The position numbers and the translations under genes were made by a program. A stretch of DNA of 64,000 nt, taken from assembly GCA_963790065.1 (NCBI GenBank), contig CAWBNK010000006.1, positions 992,001 through 1,056,000 on the forward strand, in the 5' to 3' direction. Below, piece after piece: positions 16,089-25,100 of this stretch (the first letter of the stretch is position 1; each line of letters begins with the position of its first letter). This DNA comes from Palsa-504 sp963790065 (GTDB taxonomy: Bacteria > Actinomycetota > Actinomycetes > Streptosporangiales > Streptosporangiaceae). Under the pieces are notes generated by a model. That model was not told the DNA's origin, searched no databases, and saw only the letters and a program-made list of their open reading frames with translations.

Positions 16089-17492
16089 TTATGTAGCTGG
16101 TTTCGGCGGGCTGACGGGAATCCGGACCCGGAGTATTGTCTGGCCTGGTCGGGAGTCAATGATGATGGTGCCGCCGTGGCGTTCGGTGATGATGCGGCGT
16201 GCGATGTCCAGGCCGAGGCCGGTGCCCTGGCTGGCCTGCTTGGTGGTGAAAAAGGCCTCGAATGCGCGGGAGGCCACGCCCGGCGGCATTCCCGGGCCGG
16301 TGTCGGCGATGTCGATGACGACGCCGTCCGGCCCGGCGCGGGTGGACAGCCGGAGTACGCCGTGGCCGTCCATCGCTTCGACGGCGTTGTCGATGAGGTT
16401 GGTCCATACCTGGTTGAGCTCGCCGGCGTGGGCGTGGATGGGCGGGACGTCGGCCGCATAGTCGCGTACGACGGTGACGCCGTCGCCTAGCTTGCGGCTG
16501 AGCATGACCAGGGTGCTCTCCAGGCCCTCGGTGACGTCGGTGCGCTGCATCGAGGCACGGTCCATCTGCGAGTAGGACTTGACCGCGGTGATCAGCGCTG
16601 AGATACGCCGGGTTGACTCCTTCATCTCCGCCAGCAGCGGGGCGACCGACAAGGCGCTTGCGACCCACTGCAGGCCCGGCTCCAGCGCTGGCCCAGCCAA
16701 GATGCCGGCCGCCCGCTCGCACCAGCCGAGATCGGCGCCGGCCGCAGCCAAGGCCGGCGCGATCACCCATTCGCGGCTGACGCCATGGCGGGTAAGCCAG
16801 GACGCCAGGGCTTCCTCCGCATCGGCCAGCGCCAGCGCGTCCGGCGCGACCGCCGGTGGGATGACCTGCTGGCGGAGCATGTCCAGTGCGGCGAGCTGCT
16901 CGGCCGAGACCCGCTGAGCAGCAAGCTGGCCCACCGCTGTCAGCAGCGCCTGGCACGCATCCTCCAGGGCATCGACCGCGCGGACGGCGGCCGCGGCCGG
17001 GTTGTTGATCTCATGTGCCAGGCCGGCGGCGAGCGTGCCGAGGGTGACCAGGGACTGGCGCTGCCGTGCGGTCGCCTCGATAGAACGCGCGGTCCGGTAG
17101 AGCCCCTCGATGAGATGCCCGCCGAGCGGGAACCAGGCGCTCACCCGGTCACGCAGCACTCCGGCCGGTATCCGCAGCATCCGCCCGCTAGTCGCGGCCC
17201 GGCCGGTGGCCAGGTAGACGCCCTGGTCATCCCAGGCCCGGAACCCCCCGGCCCACTGGCCGGGCACATCCATCTTCGCGACCACAGCCTCCTCCCGGCC
17301 GACCCGGCGCACCAGGTCGACAACGCCGTCAAGGAGCACCCACCAGAAGTCCGCATGCTCGCCCTCGCGGAACAACTCCAGCCCCGGCCGGACAGAAATC
17401 TCCGTACTGCCCGCCATCAGCTCCGAAAGCTGCTGGTCGGACAGACCTCCGAACAGCTCAACAGAACGCAGCTCATCCACCCCACTCGCCAT
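16089..17492 (-). CDS. Soluble histidine kinase with N-terminal cyclic-nucleotide-binding domain
   Basis: About 467 residues from MASGVDELRSVELFGGLS. The first 120 residues are a CRP-type cNMP-binding fold (LSDQQLSELMAGSTEISV; GLELFREGEHADFWWVLLDG). The kinase core has the H box LAAGLAHEINNPAAAA, N box LIDNAVEAMDG, G1 DTGPGMPPG, F box FEAFFTTKQ and G2 GTGLGLDIARRII. No membrane helix is visible, so it should act in the cytoplasm. The 150-residue helical insert between H box and N box is typical of this actinobacterial group. No cognate regulator is adjacent, so it is an orphan. The longer frame upstream of 17492 looks non-coding. Confidence 0.88.
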   Translation of the reverse strand: MASGVDELRSVELFGGLSDQQLSELMAGSTEISVRPGLELFREGEHADFWWVLLDGVVDLVRRVGREEAVVAKMDVPGQWAGGFRAWDDQGVYLATGRAATSGRMLRIPAGVLRDRVSAWFPLGGHLIEGLYRTARSIEATARQRQSLVTLGTLAAGLAHEINNPAAAAVRAVDALEDACQALLTAVGQLAAQRVSAEQLAALDMLRQQVIPPAVAPDALALADAEEALASWLTRHGVSREWVIAPALAAAGADLGWCERAAGILAGPALEPGLQWVASALSVAPLLAEMKESTRRISALITAVKSYSQMDRASMQRTDVTEGLESTLVMLSRKLGDGVTVVRDYAADVPPIHAHAGELNQVWTNLIDNAVEAMDGHGVLRLSTRAGPDGVVIDIADTGPGMPPGVASRAFEAFFTTKQASQGTGLGLDIARRIITERHGGTIIIDSRPGQTILRVRIPVSPPKPAT

Positions 17493-17687
17493 CCGAACAG
17501 TGTGGACCGCGAAGACCCCCTGATGCCAGCTCAGGCACTGATGCCCGCCGGGACGCTGGCTGCACCCGGCCGGATGATGCGCGTGGCAGGACCTTCGCAG
17601 CCCACGCGTTGCCGGACCAGCACTGCAATCCGCTTGCAATGCCGGCCTGCGACGCTCCGGAGCATCTTGCCGGGAGGAGACATTGCC

Positions 17688-18141
17688 ATGACGCACCTCA
17701 CACGCGGTCCCGTTCTCATGAGGGCGGCACTGATCCCGGCGACACTGGTACTGTTCGTGCTGGTCAGCGGGTTCCTGGCCCAGGTTCGGTGGGCTACGGA
17801 CCTATGGCCGTGGCCAGCTAAACCGCTCTCCTACATCTTTCCTGGGTGCGGCAACCTATTTCATCTACGGCGCCCTGGATCCGCACTGGGGGAACGCCGT
17901 CGGGCAGTTGGCTGGGTTTCTGGCGTACGACTTGGTGCTGCTTGCGCCGTTTTTTGAGCATTTCAGCACTGCCCAAGGCGGCTCGCTCGTCAGCCTGATA
18001 ATTTACGTCGCGTTCCTTGTCTACAGCGGGACGCTGGCCAGCTATTACTTGTTTGCATCTAAGGCGACTCGAATTCGCCTCGCCTTGATTGGTCCGGACT
18101 CGTCGCCGGCGCTTGCTGCAGGCGATGCTGACCTGCGGTGA
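17688..18141 (+). pseudogene. Small multi-spanning membrane protein broken by a frameshift
   Basis: An ATG at 17688 with GGGAGGAGA upstream starts MTHLTRGPVLMRAALIPATL and a first membrane helix. Near 17842 the frame must shift by one base. The other frame then continues sensibly as LGAATYFIYGALDPHWGNAV, a helix around GFLAYDLVLLAPFF, and a last helix around VSLIIYVAFLVYSG, to a stop at 18141. Joined, it would be a protein of about 150 residues with four helices. A real indel or a sequencing error in TTTCCTGGG are both possible. Family not recognised. Confidence 0.7.
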
Positions 18142-18321
18142 ACTTCTCGCGGTCTCTGCAGCCCGGACCATGATCGTGTCATCCGAAGCCTTCCCGGACG
18201 GACTCAGGCACGCGGGGCTTGAGCCGGGGAGACGCGGGCTGGTCATGTTGCTGAGGACATGTAGCTCGTCATGGCTCGTACCGGAGGGAGCCCGGGCGAG
18301 CGCTGGTGCGGCCGGCTTGGC

Positions 18322-19557
18322 CTATATCTGACGCTTGTGGAACTGCCCGGCCTTGACGATGGCGATCAGGTTATCCGGATCCTGCAAGATGGCGATGTCG
18401 GCTAGCGGATCGCCGTCGATGACGAGCAGGTCGGCCCGCTTTCCGGGTTCGATGGTTCCCGTCTCGGCCGCGATACCGAGCAGTTCGGCGTTCGTCCTGG
18501 TTGTCGCGATCAGGGTCTCATGTGCTCCGAGCACTGATGCCTTGATGGCTAGCTCGCGGGCCTTGTGCCGGGCCAGCGGTCCGAGCAGGTCAGAGCCGGA
18601 GCCGATCCGTACGCCTGCCTCGCGAGCCCGGCGCAGCCCGTCAAGCCCGCTGCCCAGCACCAGGTCGAGCTTGGCCAGCTGCGCAGCCGTCAGGCCGCGC
18701 TCGCGGCCTTGTTCATGCAGCTTCTCGTAGGTGACGAACGTCGGCACCAGGAAGGCCCCTTTCGCCGCCATGAGTGCCGCCGTTGCCTCATCGAGGAAGT
18801 TCCCGTGCTCGATGGACCGCACGCCCGCCTGCACGGCGTTGCGGATCGCCGCCGGCGTATAGGCGTGCGCCAGCACGTAAGTGCCCGCTGCTTCAGCCTC
18901 GGCGACGGCAGCGGCCAGCTCGTCGGGCTGGTACTGGGAGGACTCAAGCCGGTCGGTCGGCGATGCCACGCCGCCGCCCGCCATGACCTTGATCGCGTCG
19001 GCACCGCGGCGCAGCTGGGTGCGCACGGCACGACGTACCTCGTCGACACCGTCGGCGATGTTCGGCACCATCCCGATCTCCGCGCCGCAGCCGCAGCCCG
19101 CATAGTCCTCGGCCCTGCTCCTGGAGTCACCATGACCGCCGCTCTGCGTCAACGGGTGCCCGCTGACGAACATCCTCGGCCCGGGGATCAGGCCACGATC
19201 GACCGCCTCCTTCATGCCCCAGTCAGCGCCCCCCGCATCCCGGACGGTGGTGAACCCCTGATCCAGCGTCTGGCTGATCATCGTCCCGGCCGCATAGGCC
19301 AGCAGGCTGGCCGGGTAATCCCGCCGCTGCGCGGCCAGGTTCACATCAACCGCGCAAACGTGCACGTGGGCATCGATCAGCCCGGGCATCACCGTCCGCC
19401 CGCCACAGTCGATGACCTCACCGGCCCCGGCAGCCGGACGCGTACTGGTCACGACGTCCTTGATCACGGCGTCCTCGACGACCACGGTCGCGTTGTAGAC
19501 CGGATCCGCGCCAGTACAGGCCAGGACCGTGGCGTGGCGGAAGCTGATCATGGTCAT
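18322..19557 (-). CDS. Metal-dependent amidohydrolase (imidazolonepropionase/prolidase-like)
   Basis: 411 residues. An N-terminal beta sandwich (ATVLACTGADPVYNATVVVE) is followed by VMPGLIDAHVHVCAVD with the HxH metal ligands. Further metal or catalytic segments are SGHPLTQSGGHGDSRS, GADAIKVMAGGGVASP with the Lys usually carboxylated in the family, YVLAHAYTPAAIRNAV, SIEHGNFLDEAT and RIGSGSDLLGPL with the catalytic Asp. It ends in the returning sandwich EPGKRADLLVIDGDPL. Cytosolic. The closest family behaviour is Xaa-Pro or aryl-amide hydrolysis; substrate unknown. It is followed upstream, on the same strand, by a permuted papain-like gene 31 bases away. Confidence 0.9.
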   Translation of the reverse strand: MTMISFRHATVLACTGADPVYNATVVVEDAVIKDVVTSTRPAAGAGEVIDCGGRTVMPGLIDAHVHVCAVDVNLAAQRRDYPASLLAYAAGTMISQTLDQGFTTVRDAGGADWGMKEAVDRGLIPGPRMFVSGHPLTQSGGHGDSRSRAEDYAGCGCGAEIGMVPNIADGVDEVRRAVRTQLRRGADAIKVMAGGGVASPTDRLESSQYQPDELAAAVAEAEAAGTYVLAHAYTPAAIRNAVQAGVRSIEHGNFLDEATAALMAAKGAFLVPTFVTYEKLHEQGRERGLTAAQLAKLDLVLGSGLDGLRRAREAGVRIGSGSDLLGPLARHKARELAIKASVLGAHETLIATTRTNAELLGIAAETGTIEPGKRADLLVIDGDPLADIAILQDPDNLIAIVKAGQFHKRQI

Positions 19558-19588
19558 AGGGGCACTCCCTCAACTCCATACGGCCACG

Positions 19589-20248
19589 TCAAGTCACTAG
19601 CTGCGGAGAGCTGCGTTGCGGGATCTGCACGGCGATCTCCCCGCCGAGCCGGGCTCCCGCCGACAGGTGGAGATCATCCCCGCTCCAGAACCGGCCGGGG
19701 TCGTACCAGTCCGCCTGCCGCCGGGCCGGCAGCAGGCCCATGGCCTGGTAGGTGACCGCGACGATCTGGGCGCAGAAGGCGGTCTCCAGGTCGGCGTCCC
19801 GACCGCCCCGCCGGACCGGTGGCAGCCGTCCGCGCAGCCACCCGGAGGCGAGCCTGGCCGCGGGCGGAAACGGGGTGCCATCCAGCCGCGCGATGGTGCG
19901 CAGCACCGCGTCTTCCCCCTCGCGGCCGGGCGGAGGTTCCAGCTGGCGCAGCCAGGCCCGCTGGCCGTACCTGGTGGCCCATATCGTGACCGCTGCGCGC
20001 AGGTCATGCAGCTGCGCGCCGCGATGGCGGCTGCCCGACCACAGATCGGGCAGCGACCTGCCGAGCTCGGCATGCCACATCAGCGCGGGCAGGTCATCAA
20101 GGACCACGGACATGCCGACATGGTTAACCGGGCTGTTGGTCGTCAGCTGGATAGCCCGGTCGGCCGCGGTATGCCCGCGGAAGAGCCACACGTCACCGGT
20201 GCGGGTCAGGTCCAGGGCCTCATCCAGGCCGATGCTCACGCCAGACAC
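19589..20248 (-). CDS. Permuted papain-like amidase/peptidase (YiiX/YaeF type)
   Basis: 219 residues. RTGDVWLFRGHTAADRAIQL and NSPVNHVGMSVVL place His at about residue 43. ETAFCAQIVAVTYQAMGLL places Cys at about residue 159. His before Cys is the circularly permuted NlpC/P60 arrangement of the YiiX/YaeF group, whose members cleave amide or ester bonds in lipids or peptides. No signal peptide is visible, so it is probably cytosolic. The downstream amidohydrolase begins 31 bases after its stop, so the pair may be an operon. Confidence 0.75.
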   Translation of the reverse strand: MSGVSIGLDEALDLTRTGDVWLFRGHTAADRAIQLTTNSPVNHVGMSVVLDDLPALMWHAELGRSLPDLWSGSRHRGAQLHDLRAAVTIWATRYGQRAWLRQLEPPPGREGEDAVLRTIARLDGTPFPPAARLASGWLRGRLPPVRRGGRDADLETAFCAQIVAVTYQAMGLLPARRQADWYDPGRFWSGDDLHLSAGARLGGEIAVQIPQRSSPQLVT

Positions 20249-20265
20249 AGTTGTAGCCTAGGCAG

Positions 20266-20451
20266 ATGCGCTGGTGGAAGATACTCGGCCTGGCCGCCTT
20301 CGCAGGCGTCGCGGCCACCGGGGTAGTGATCGCACGGGATCAGCGGCGCCGCGGCGCCTACACACCGGAGCAGATCCGGGCCCGGCTGCACGCCCGGCTT
20401 GCCGAGGCGTCCACGACCCCGCCGACAGCACCCGGCAACTCCGAGCCATGA
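20266..20451 (+). CDS. Small single-pass membrane protein
   Basis: 61 residues beginning MRWWKILGLAAFAGVAATGV, one membrane helix at about 5-23, then a basic RDQRRRGAYTPEQIRARLHA cytoplasmic helix and a Pro/Thr tail. Proteins of this form are very common and conserved in actinomycetes, with no assigned function. It is divergent from the permuted papain-like gene, with starts 18 bases apart, so the two share a promoter region. Confidence 0.7.
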   Translation: MRWWKILGLAAFAGVAATGVVIARDQRRRGAYTPEQIRARLHARLAEASTTPPTAPGNSEP

Positions 20452-20605
20452 CACCGCCGGACGCGAGCTCAGGCCACGCCCGCAGCGGCATGAGCGCGCA
20501 CCTCGGAGGTACTCAGTATGCGGGGCGGCCGCGGAGCGCCTCGAGCCTAGCCGTCGCCACGGGAGCGGCCGCCGGGCACCGGAGCGGACACCTGGCCGGC
20601 TGCTC

Positions 20606-20686
20606 GGATCCGGGCCCGTTCGGAATCAATCTTTAATATGCCGAACGGGCCGTGGTGCTCCGCGCCGCGCACCTTCTCCGGCCGAG
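20606..20686. repeat. Interspersed repeat, copy B, with perfect hairpin
   Basis: Matches copy A (7552-7630) along its length and copy C (30086-30109) in its first 25 bases. GGCCCGTTCGG at 20613-20623 and CCGAACGGGCC at 20641-20651 form an 11-bp perfect stem around an AT-rich 17-base loop. It lies upstream of the ruined vapBC copy at 20738, where copy C lies directly before the other vapB. In copy B about 100 bases separate the shared leader from the antitoxin remnant. Confidence 0.5.
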
Positions 20687-20737
20687 CCCAGCGAGGGCAC
20701 GAGTGCATTTCAGCAGCATTAGCTGCAAAATGACGCT

Positions 20738-20953
20738 ACGAGTACGTCCATCACCGTGCGGGATGTGCCTGATCAGACGCGCGACGAACTCGCCCTCGCG
20801 CGCGGCTGCTCCGCACCTGATGCCGGTCGAGGCCGCCGAGATCCTGCGCAGGACGGTCCTGGCCGGTGACATCTCGGCCGACGTGGCCTCACTCGCGCAC
20901 CCGACTCGCCGGGACCTCGCTGTCAGTTCCTGCTGCCACCAGCCGCGACATGA
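20738..20953 (+). pseudogene. Collapsed second copy of the vapBC toxin-antitoxin pair
   Basis: The segment is a shrunken relative of 30116-30754. It opens with ACG where vapB has ATG, then encodes TSITVRDVPDQTRDELA, the first strand and helix of the antitoxin. Near 20803 it jumps to the middle of the toxin, APHLMPVEAAEILRRTVLAG and DISADVASLAHP, then jumps again to the toxin C-terminus (CQFLLPPAAT-like) ending in TGA at 20953. At least two internal deletions removed most of both proteins. The parent-like copy is 639 bases long, this one 216. Confidence 0.75.
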
Positions 20954-21121
20954 ACGTCGGGCACGACATCGCGCGGCTGTTGTCGGTTCCCGGGACCTTG
21001 ACCATGTTCCGCTGCTGTAGATGAGCGCAAAGCCTGGCCGGGCCCCGGCGCGGGTTGCGCGTCTGCAGGGCGGCTGTCGGTGGCACGACAGGTCTCGCAC
21101 GGTGCAGCTTCCCACCTGTCG

Positions 21122-21916
21122 CTAGTTATCCTGAGTTAGTTCCTTTACCACACCCGGTGTGATGCCCCCTACGTCCTCGCTTGTCCCGGTATCGGCCGGA
21201 TTCTGGGCGGCGTTCCACATGGCTTCGAAGCGGGTGACCCAGTATGTGAACCAGCGTGGTGAGTCCGCCCTGCGGATAACGATGTGCATCCGGTCGGCGA
21301 TGTTGTCGTCCTTGAATCCGTGTGATTCGAAGATCACGCAGCCATCGCGGTCGTCGGCGTTGGTGATCACGAGGCTGAAGCCGGGATTGAAGGGAAGCTG
21401 GCGATAGCTGAATCCGGGTTCGGCGCTGAGCTTGGCCAAGGTGGCGAGAGAGCTGAGCAGGGTGTGTTCCAGGTCCAGGTTGTCATCGAGCTGGATCGCG
21501 GTAAGCGCGAGCGCGGACGGGCTGGCTGATTGCACCAGGACGCGGGCGTGGCCTCCAGTATGGAGCACGAACCGGCGGATATCAGCAGTATAAATTAGCA
21601 AGCCGACGGCGGTGGGGCCGTAGATCCGCAGGTCGCGGACTCCGGGAAGCAGTTCGCTGAACGTGCCGAAGCTGTCCCGTCCGTTTAGCACCTGGTCCAA
21701 GGATGGTTTGGTGTCGCTGGCCTGGGTTGCCGTGTGGAAGACCAGGAAGGCCAGCGCCAGCAAGATTGCGCTGAGCAGAATTGTGCTGCTAACGACGTTG
21801 GTGAGCCCAAGGACCACCAGGATCACACCGACCAGGAACAGCGCGTACGCTTCCCGGTGATGGCCGTCCCTGATGTCTTCCAGGGCTTGCCGGGAACGAT
21901 CACCGATCTTTGTCAT
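21122..21916 (-). CDS. Two-helix membrane protein, last gene of the SIR2/STAND cluster
   Basis: 264 residues. After a charged start (MTKIGDRSRQALEDIRDGHH) come two adjacent membrane helices, LFLVGVILVVLGLTNVV and TILLSAILLALAFLVFH, so both ends face the cytoplasm. The soluble part of about 190 residues contains FSELLPGVRDLRIYGPTAVG, then DIRRFVLHTGGHARVLVQ, then CVIFESHGFKDDNIADRMHI and RWFTYWVTRFEAMW. It reads like a conserved alpha/beta domain that I cannot name with confidence. Its position behind a SIR2 and a STAND-WD40 gene on the same strand suggests a membrane partner, effector or regulator of that system. The start overlaps a possible microprotein by 17 bases. Confidence 0.75.
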   Translation of the reverse strand: MTKIGDRSRQALEDIRDGHHREAYALFLVGVILVVLGLTNVVSSTILLSAILLALAFLVFHTATQASDTKPSLDQVLNGRDSFGTFSELLPGVRDLRIYGPTAVGLLIYTADIRRFVLHTGGHARVLVQSASPSALALTAIQLDDNLDLEHTLLSSLATLAKLSAEPGFSYRQLPFNPGFSLVITNADDRDGCVIFESHGFKDDNIADRMHIVIRRADSPRWFTYWVTRFEAMWNAAQNPADTGTSEDVGGITPGVVKELTQDN

Positions 21917-22085
21917 ATGGCCACCGCATTACGGCTCTTGTTGTGCTCCATCGCTGTTCCCGCTCCTCCAGCCGGAGGACGTCGTCAAAGCGGTCCTGGA
22001 GACCGAAGGCGGCGAGCGCTCGGCAGTTGTCGCGTAGACACATCGCCTCGTTCTTTGTCCAGCACCCGGACATCCCCCGTGCCAT
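21900..22085 (-). CDS. Possible microprotein between STAND and membrane-protein genes
   Basis: An open frame from ATG 22085 (or 22073, 22043) encodes up to 61 residues. It contains TKNEAMCLRDNCRALAAFGL and DRFDDVLRLEEREQRW and ends at 21900, overlapping the start of the membrane-protein gene. Codon use is plausible, and the frame fills what would otherwise be a 188-base gap in a tight operon. The region LxDRFDDVLRLEERE looks like an amphipathic helix. No homologue is known to me, so this is a weak call. Confidence 0.35.
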   Translation of the reverse strand: MARGMSGCWTKNEAMCLRDNCRALAAFGLQDRFDDVLRLEEREQRWSTTRAVMRWPYDKDR

Positions 22086-22104
22086 CCAGGGCCCGCCGCC
22101 ATCC

Positions 22105-25100
22105 TTAAGAGCAGCTGTTCTGGTAGGCGATACCTGGCGCATAGTGGGTCCACTCGGACCGGATGAGACCGGTCCCTACCAGGCCGCACACCTCGTTTCT
22201 GAGCTCGGTGAAGTCGTGCCACAGGAAACCCGACCATGACCGTAGAGTTCCGTCGTAGCTGGCGGAGACGAGCGTACTCCCATCGGGGCTGAACGCGACG
22301 CTCTGAACGGGTCCGGCGTTGCTGGGCAGCGACATGCCGAGCCGCGTTTGGGTGGCGACATCCCACAACTGTATGCCGCCGCTGCCTGACGCCAGGGTGC
22401 GCCCATCCGGGCTGAACGCGACGCTGTCGACCGGGCCATGGTAGTAGAGCAGCGGTGAACCCAGCTGCGTGTGGTTGGCGAGATCCCACAACTGCACCGT
22501 GCCGTCGTCGCCGCCGGCGGCGAGAGTACTCCCATCCGGGCTGAACGCGACGCTCTCGACCGGGCCGGCATCGCTGGTCAGCGGCGAGCCGAGCTGCGTG
22601 TGGTTGGCGAGATCCCACAGCTGCACCGTGCCGTCGCCGCTGCCTGATGCGAGCGTGCGCCCGTCAGGGCTGAACGCGACGCTGTTGACCGGGCCGGCAT
22701 CGCTGGTCAGCGGCGAGCCGAGCTGCGTGTGGTTGGCGAGATCCCACAGCTGCACCGTGCCGTCGCCGCTGCCTGATGCCAGCATGCGCCCGTCAGGGCT
22801 GAACGCGACGCTGTCGACCGAGCCCGTGTCGCTGGTGAGCAGCGAGCCGAGCTGCGTGTGGTTGGCGAGATCCGACAGATGCACCGTGCCGTCGCCGCTA
22901 CTTGATGCGAGCGTGCGCCCGTCGGGGCTGAACGCGACGGCGCGGTCCCCCACATAGGAGGCGGAGTTGGTGTTGGCGGTCAGCGGAGAACCAGGCTGCA
23001 CGGCGGTGGCGAGATCCCACAACTGCACCGTGCCGTCCTGGCTGCCTGATGCGAGCGTGCGCCCGTCAGGGCTGAACGCGAGGCTGTCAACTGCGCTGGT
23101 GTCGCCGGTCAGCGGCGAGCCGAGCTGCTTGTGGGTGGCGAGATCCCACAGCTGCACCGTGCCGTCGCCGCTGCCTGATGCGAGCGTGCGCCCGTCAGGG
23201 CTGAACGCGAGGCTGTCAACTGCGCTGGTGTCGCCGGTCAGCGGCGAGCCGAGCTGCTTGTGGGTGGCGGGATCCCACAACTGCAGTCGGCCGTTGTCGA
23301 AGCCGGCGGCCAGCGTCCGCCCGTCGGGGCTGAACGCGAGGCTGTCGATGGAGCCGGTGGTGGAGGAGGTCAGCGGCGAACCGAGCTGCATGTGGCTGGC
23401 GACATCCCACAGGAACACCGTGCCGTCGGCGGCGGCGGTGGCCAGCGTCCGCCCGTCGGGGCTGAACGCGAGGCTGTCGATGGAGCCGGTGGTGGAGGAG
23501 GCCAGCGGCGAACCGAGCAGCGTGTGGCTGGCGACATCCCACAGGAACACGGTGCCGTGGTCGCCGGCGGCGGCCACCGTCCGCCCGTCGGGGCTGAACG
23601 CGACGCTGCTGAAGGAGACGCTGTTCGCGATGAGCGGGGAACCTAGCTGCTTGTGGGTGGCGACATCCCACAGGAACACCGTGCCGTTGTCGCCAGCGGC
23701 GGCCACCGTCCGCCCGTCGGGGCTGAACGCGACGCTGCTGAAGGAGACGCTGTTCGCGATGAGCGGGGAACCTAGCTGCTTGTGGGTGGCGACATCCCAC
23801 AACCGCACCGTGCCGTCCTGGCTGCCCGATGCTAGCGTGCGTCCATCAGGGCTGAACGCGACGCTATCGACGGGGCCAGTGTCGGCGTGGAGAATCCCGA
23901 CCACTCCTTCGAGCCGAGTGGTCTCGAGCGCTTCGATCATCTCGCCCCGCGCAACGGCCGGGGCACTCGGACCAGCACCGTAGGGCGTAAGCGCCGCGAG
24001 CGAAAGCAGTAGCGTAATATCGGGTCCTCTCTCGGCATTAGCTTGCGCATCCGAGGCGAGCGCAAGTGCCATTGCGGTTCTCGCGTCGTTTTGTGCCTTC
24101 ACAGCGAACGCCGCCACTAGCGCCGCCACCAGGAGCAATGCCGTGGCGATCGACCCCAGGATAAGCAGTCGGCGGTGTTCATGACGACGGTCCTGCAATC
24201 GGCGGAATTCGTCACGGCGGCGGCTGATCCAGGGAACCAGAAACTCGCTGGTGATCTCGTAGAGGTCGAGATCGCGGCGGCGCTCCCGGCGCACAAGCCT
24301 CGATTGGCTGAGCCCCTCGAGCGCCTGATCGAACAGGTTCGGCGTGATGTCGCGCTCTTGCTCCTGGACGCGCTGAAGAAGGTCGCTTGCTGATATCACG
24401 TTGCGCGTGCCGGCCGAGGTGACCATGTGCGCGAGCAGGGCAGTCGCTGCCGGCCTCAGCTGAGCCGGCATGCCGTCGAGCGCCTCACCCAGATAGTCCT
24501 CCAGGAGCCCCTGCGGGCCCTTCTCGGTGAGCAGCGCCTCCGGGTTGTTGCTTTGCCAAAGCCGCAAACAGACCGTCTGCACTTCGGACAAGCTGATGTC
24601 GCCGGTACCGAAGCGCCCCGCCAGCACCGTCACCAGACGGCCAGCCAAGGCCGGGGAAAGCTGGCGCGCGAAATGGCCGGGGTAGCGCTCGAACGGTTCC
24701 CGGATGATTGTCGGCAGCGCATCGGCCGGTGGCGATGCGATGCGCAGCGCCTGGTCGACAAGCTCCGGGCAGGCCGCCAGCAGCTCCTTGACCTTGCCCA
24801 GATAGTCCTCGCGGAAGGAAAAGAGGACCTTGACCGGGAGCGACCCGCGCAACAGCCGAACCACGAGCTCGACCAGACGCCGCTGTATATCACGGGCCCC
24901 GGCCTCGTCGAACAGGGTCACGATCTCCTCGAACTGGTCGAAGATCAGTAGCGGCCGATGCCGCTCGCACGCCGCGCGGACGCGTTTTTCAAGCGCGTAC
25001 ATCGTCAGCGTGGTCCGCGCCGACGATTGTCCGGCGAGCACGAGAACCGAAGGTAGCAACTCCTCCTCATTGTCGTCCGCGCTACGGATCCGCTCGATAA

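Noticed and set aside
22225..23895. CRISPR-like regular repetition
   Set aside because: Repeats are about 125-130 bp, contiguous, and encode WD40 units in frame; no short repeat/spacer pattern.
22469..23983. Long plus-strand open frames opposite the WD40 repeats
   Set aside because: They are antisense shadows of the repeated WD40 codons. Their repeated SGLNA and SGEPS phrases are complements of the SPDG and GSPL strands.
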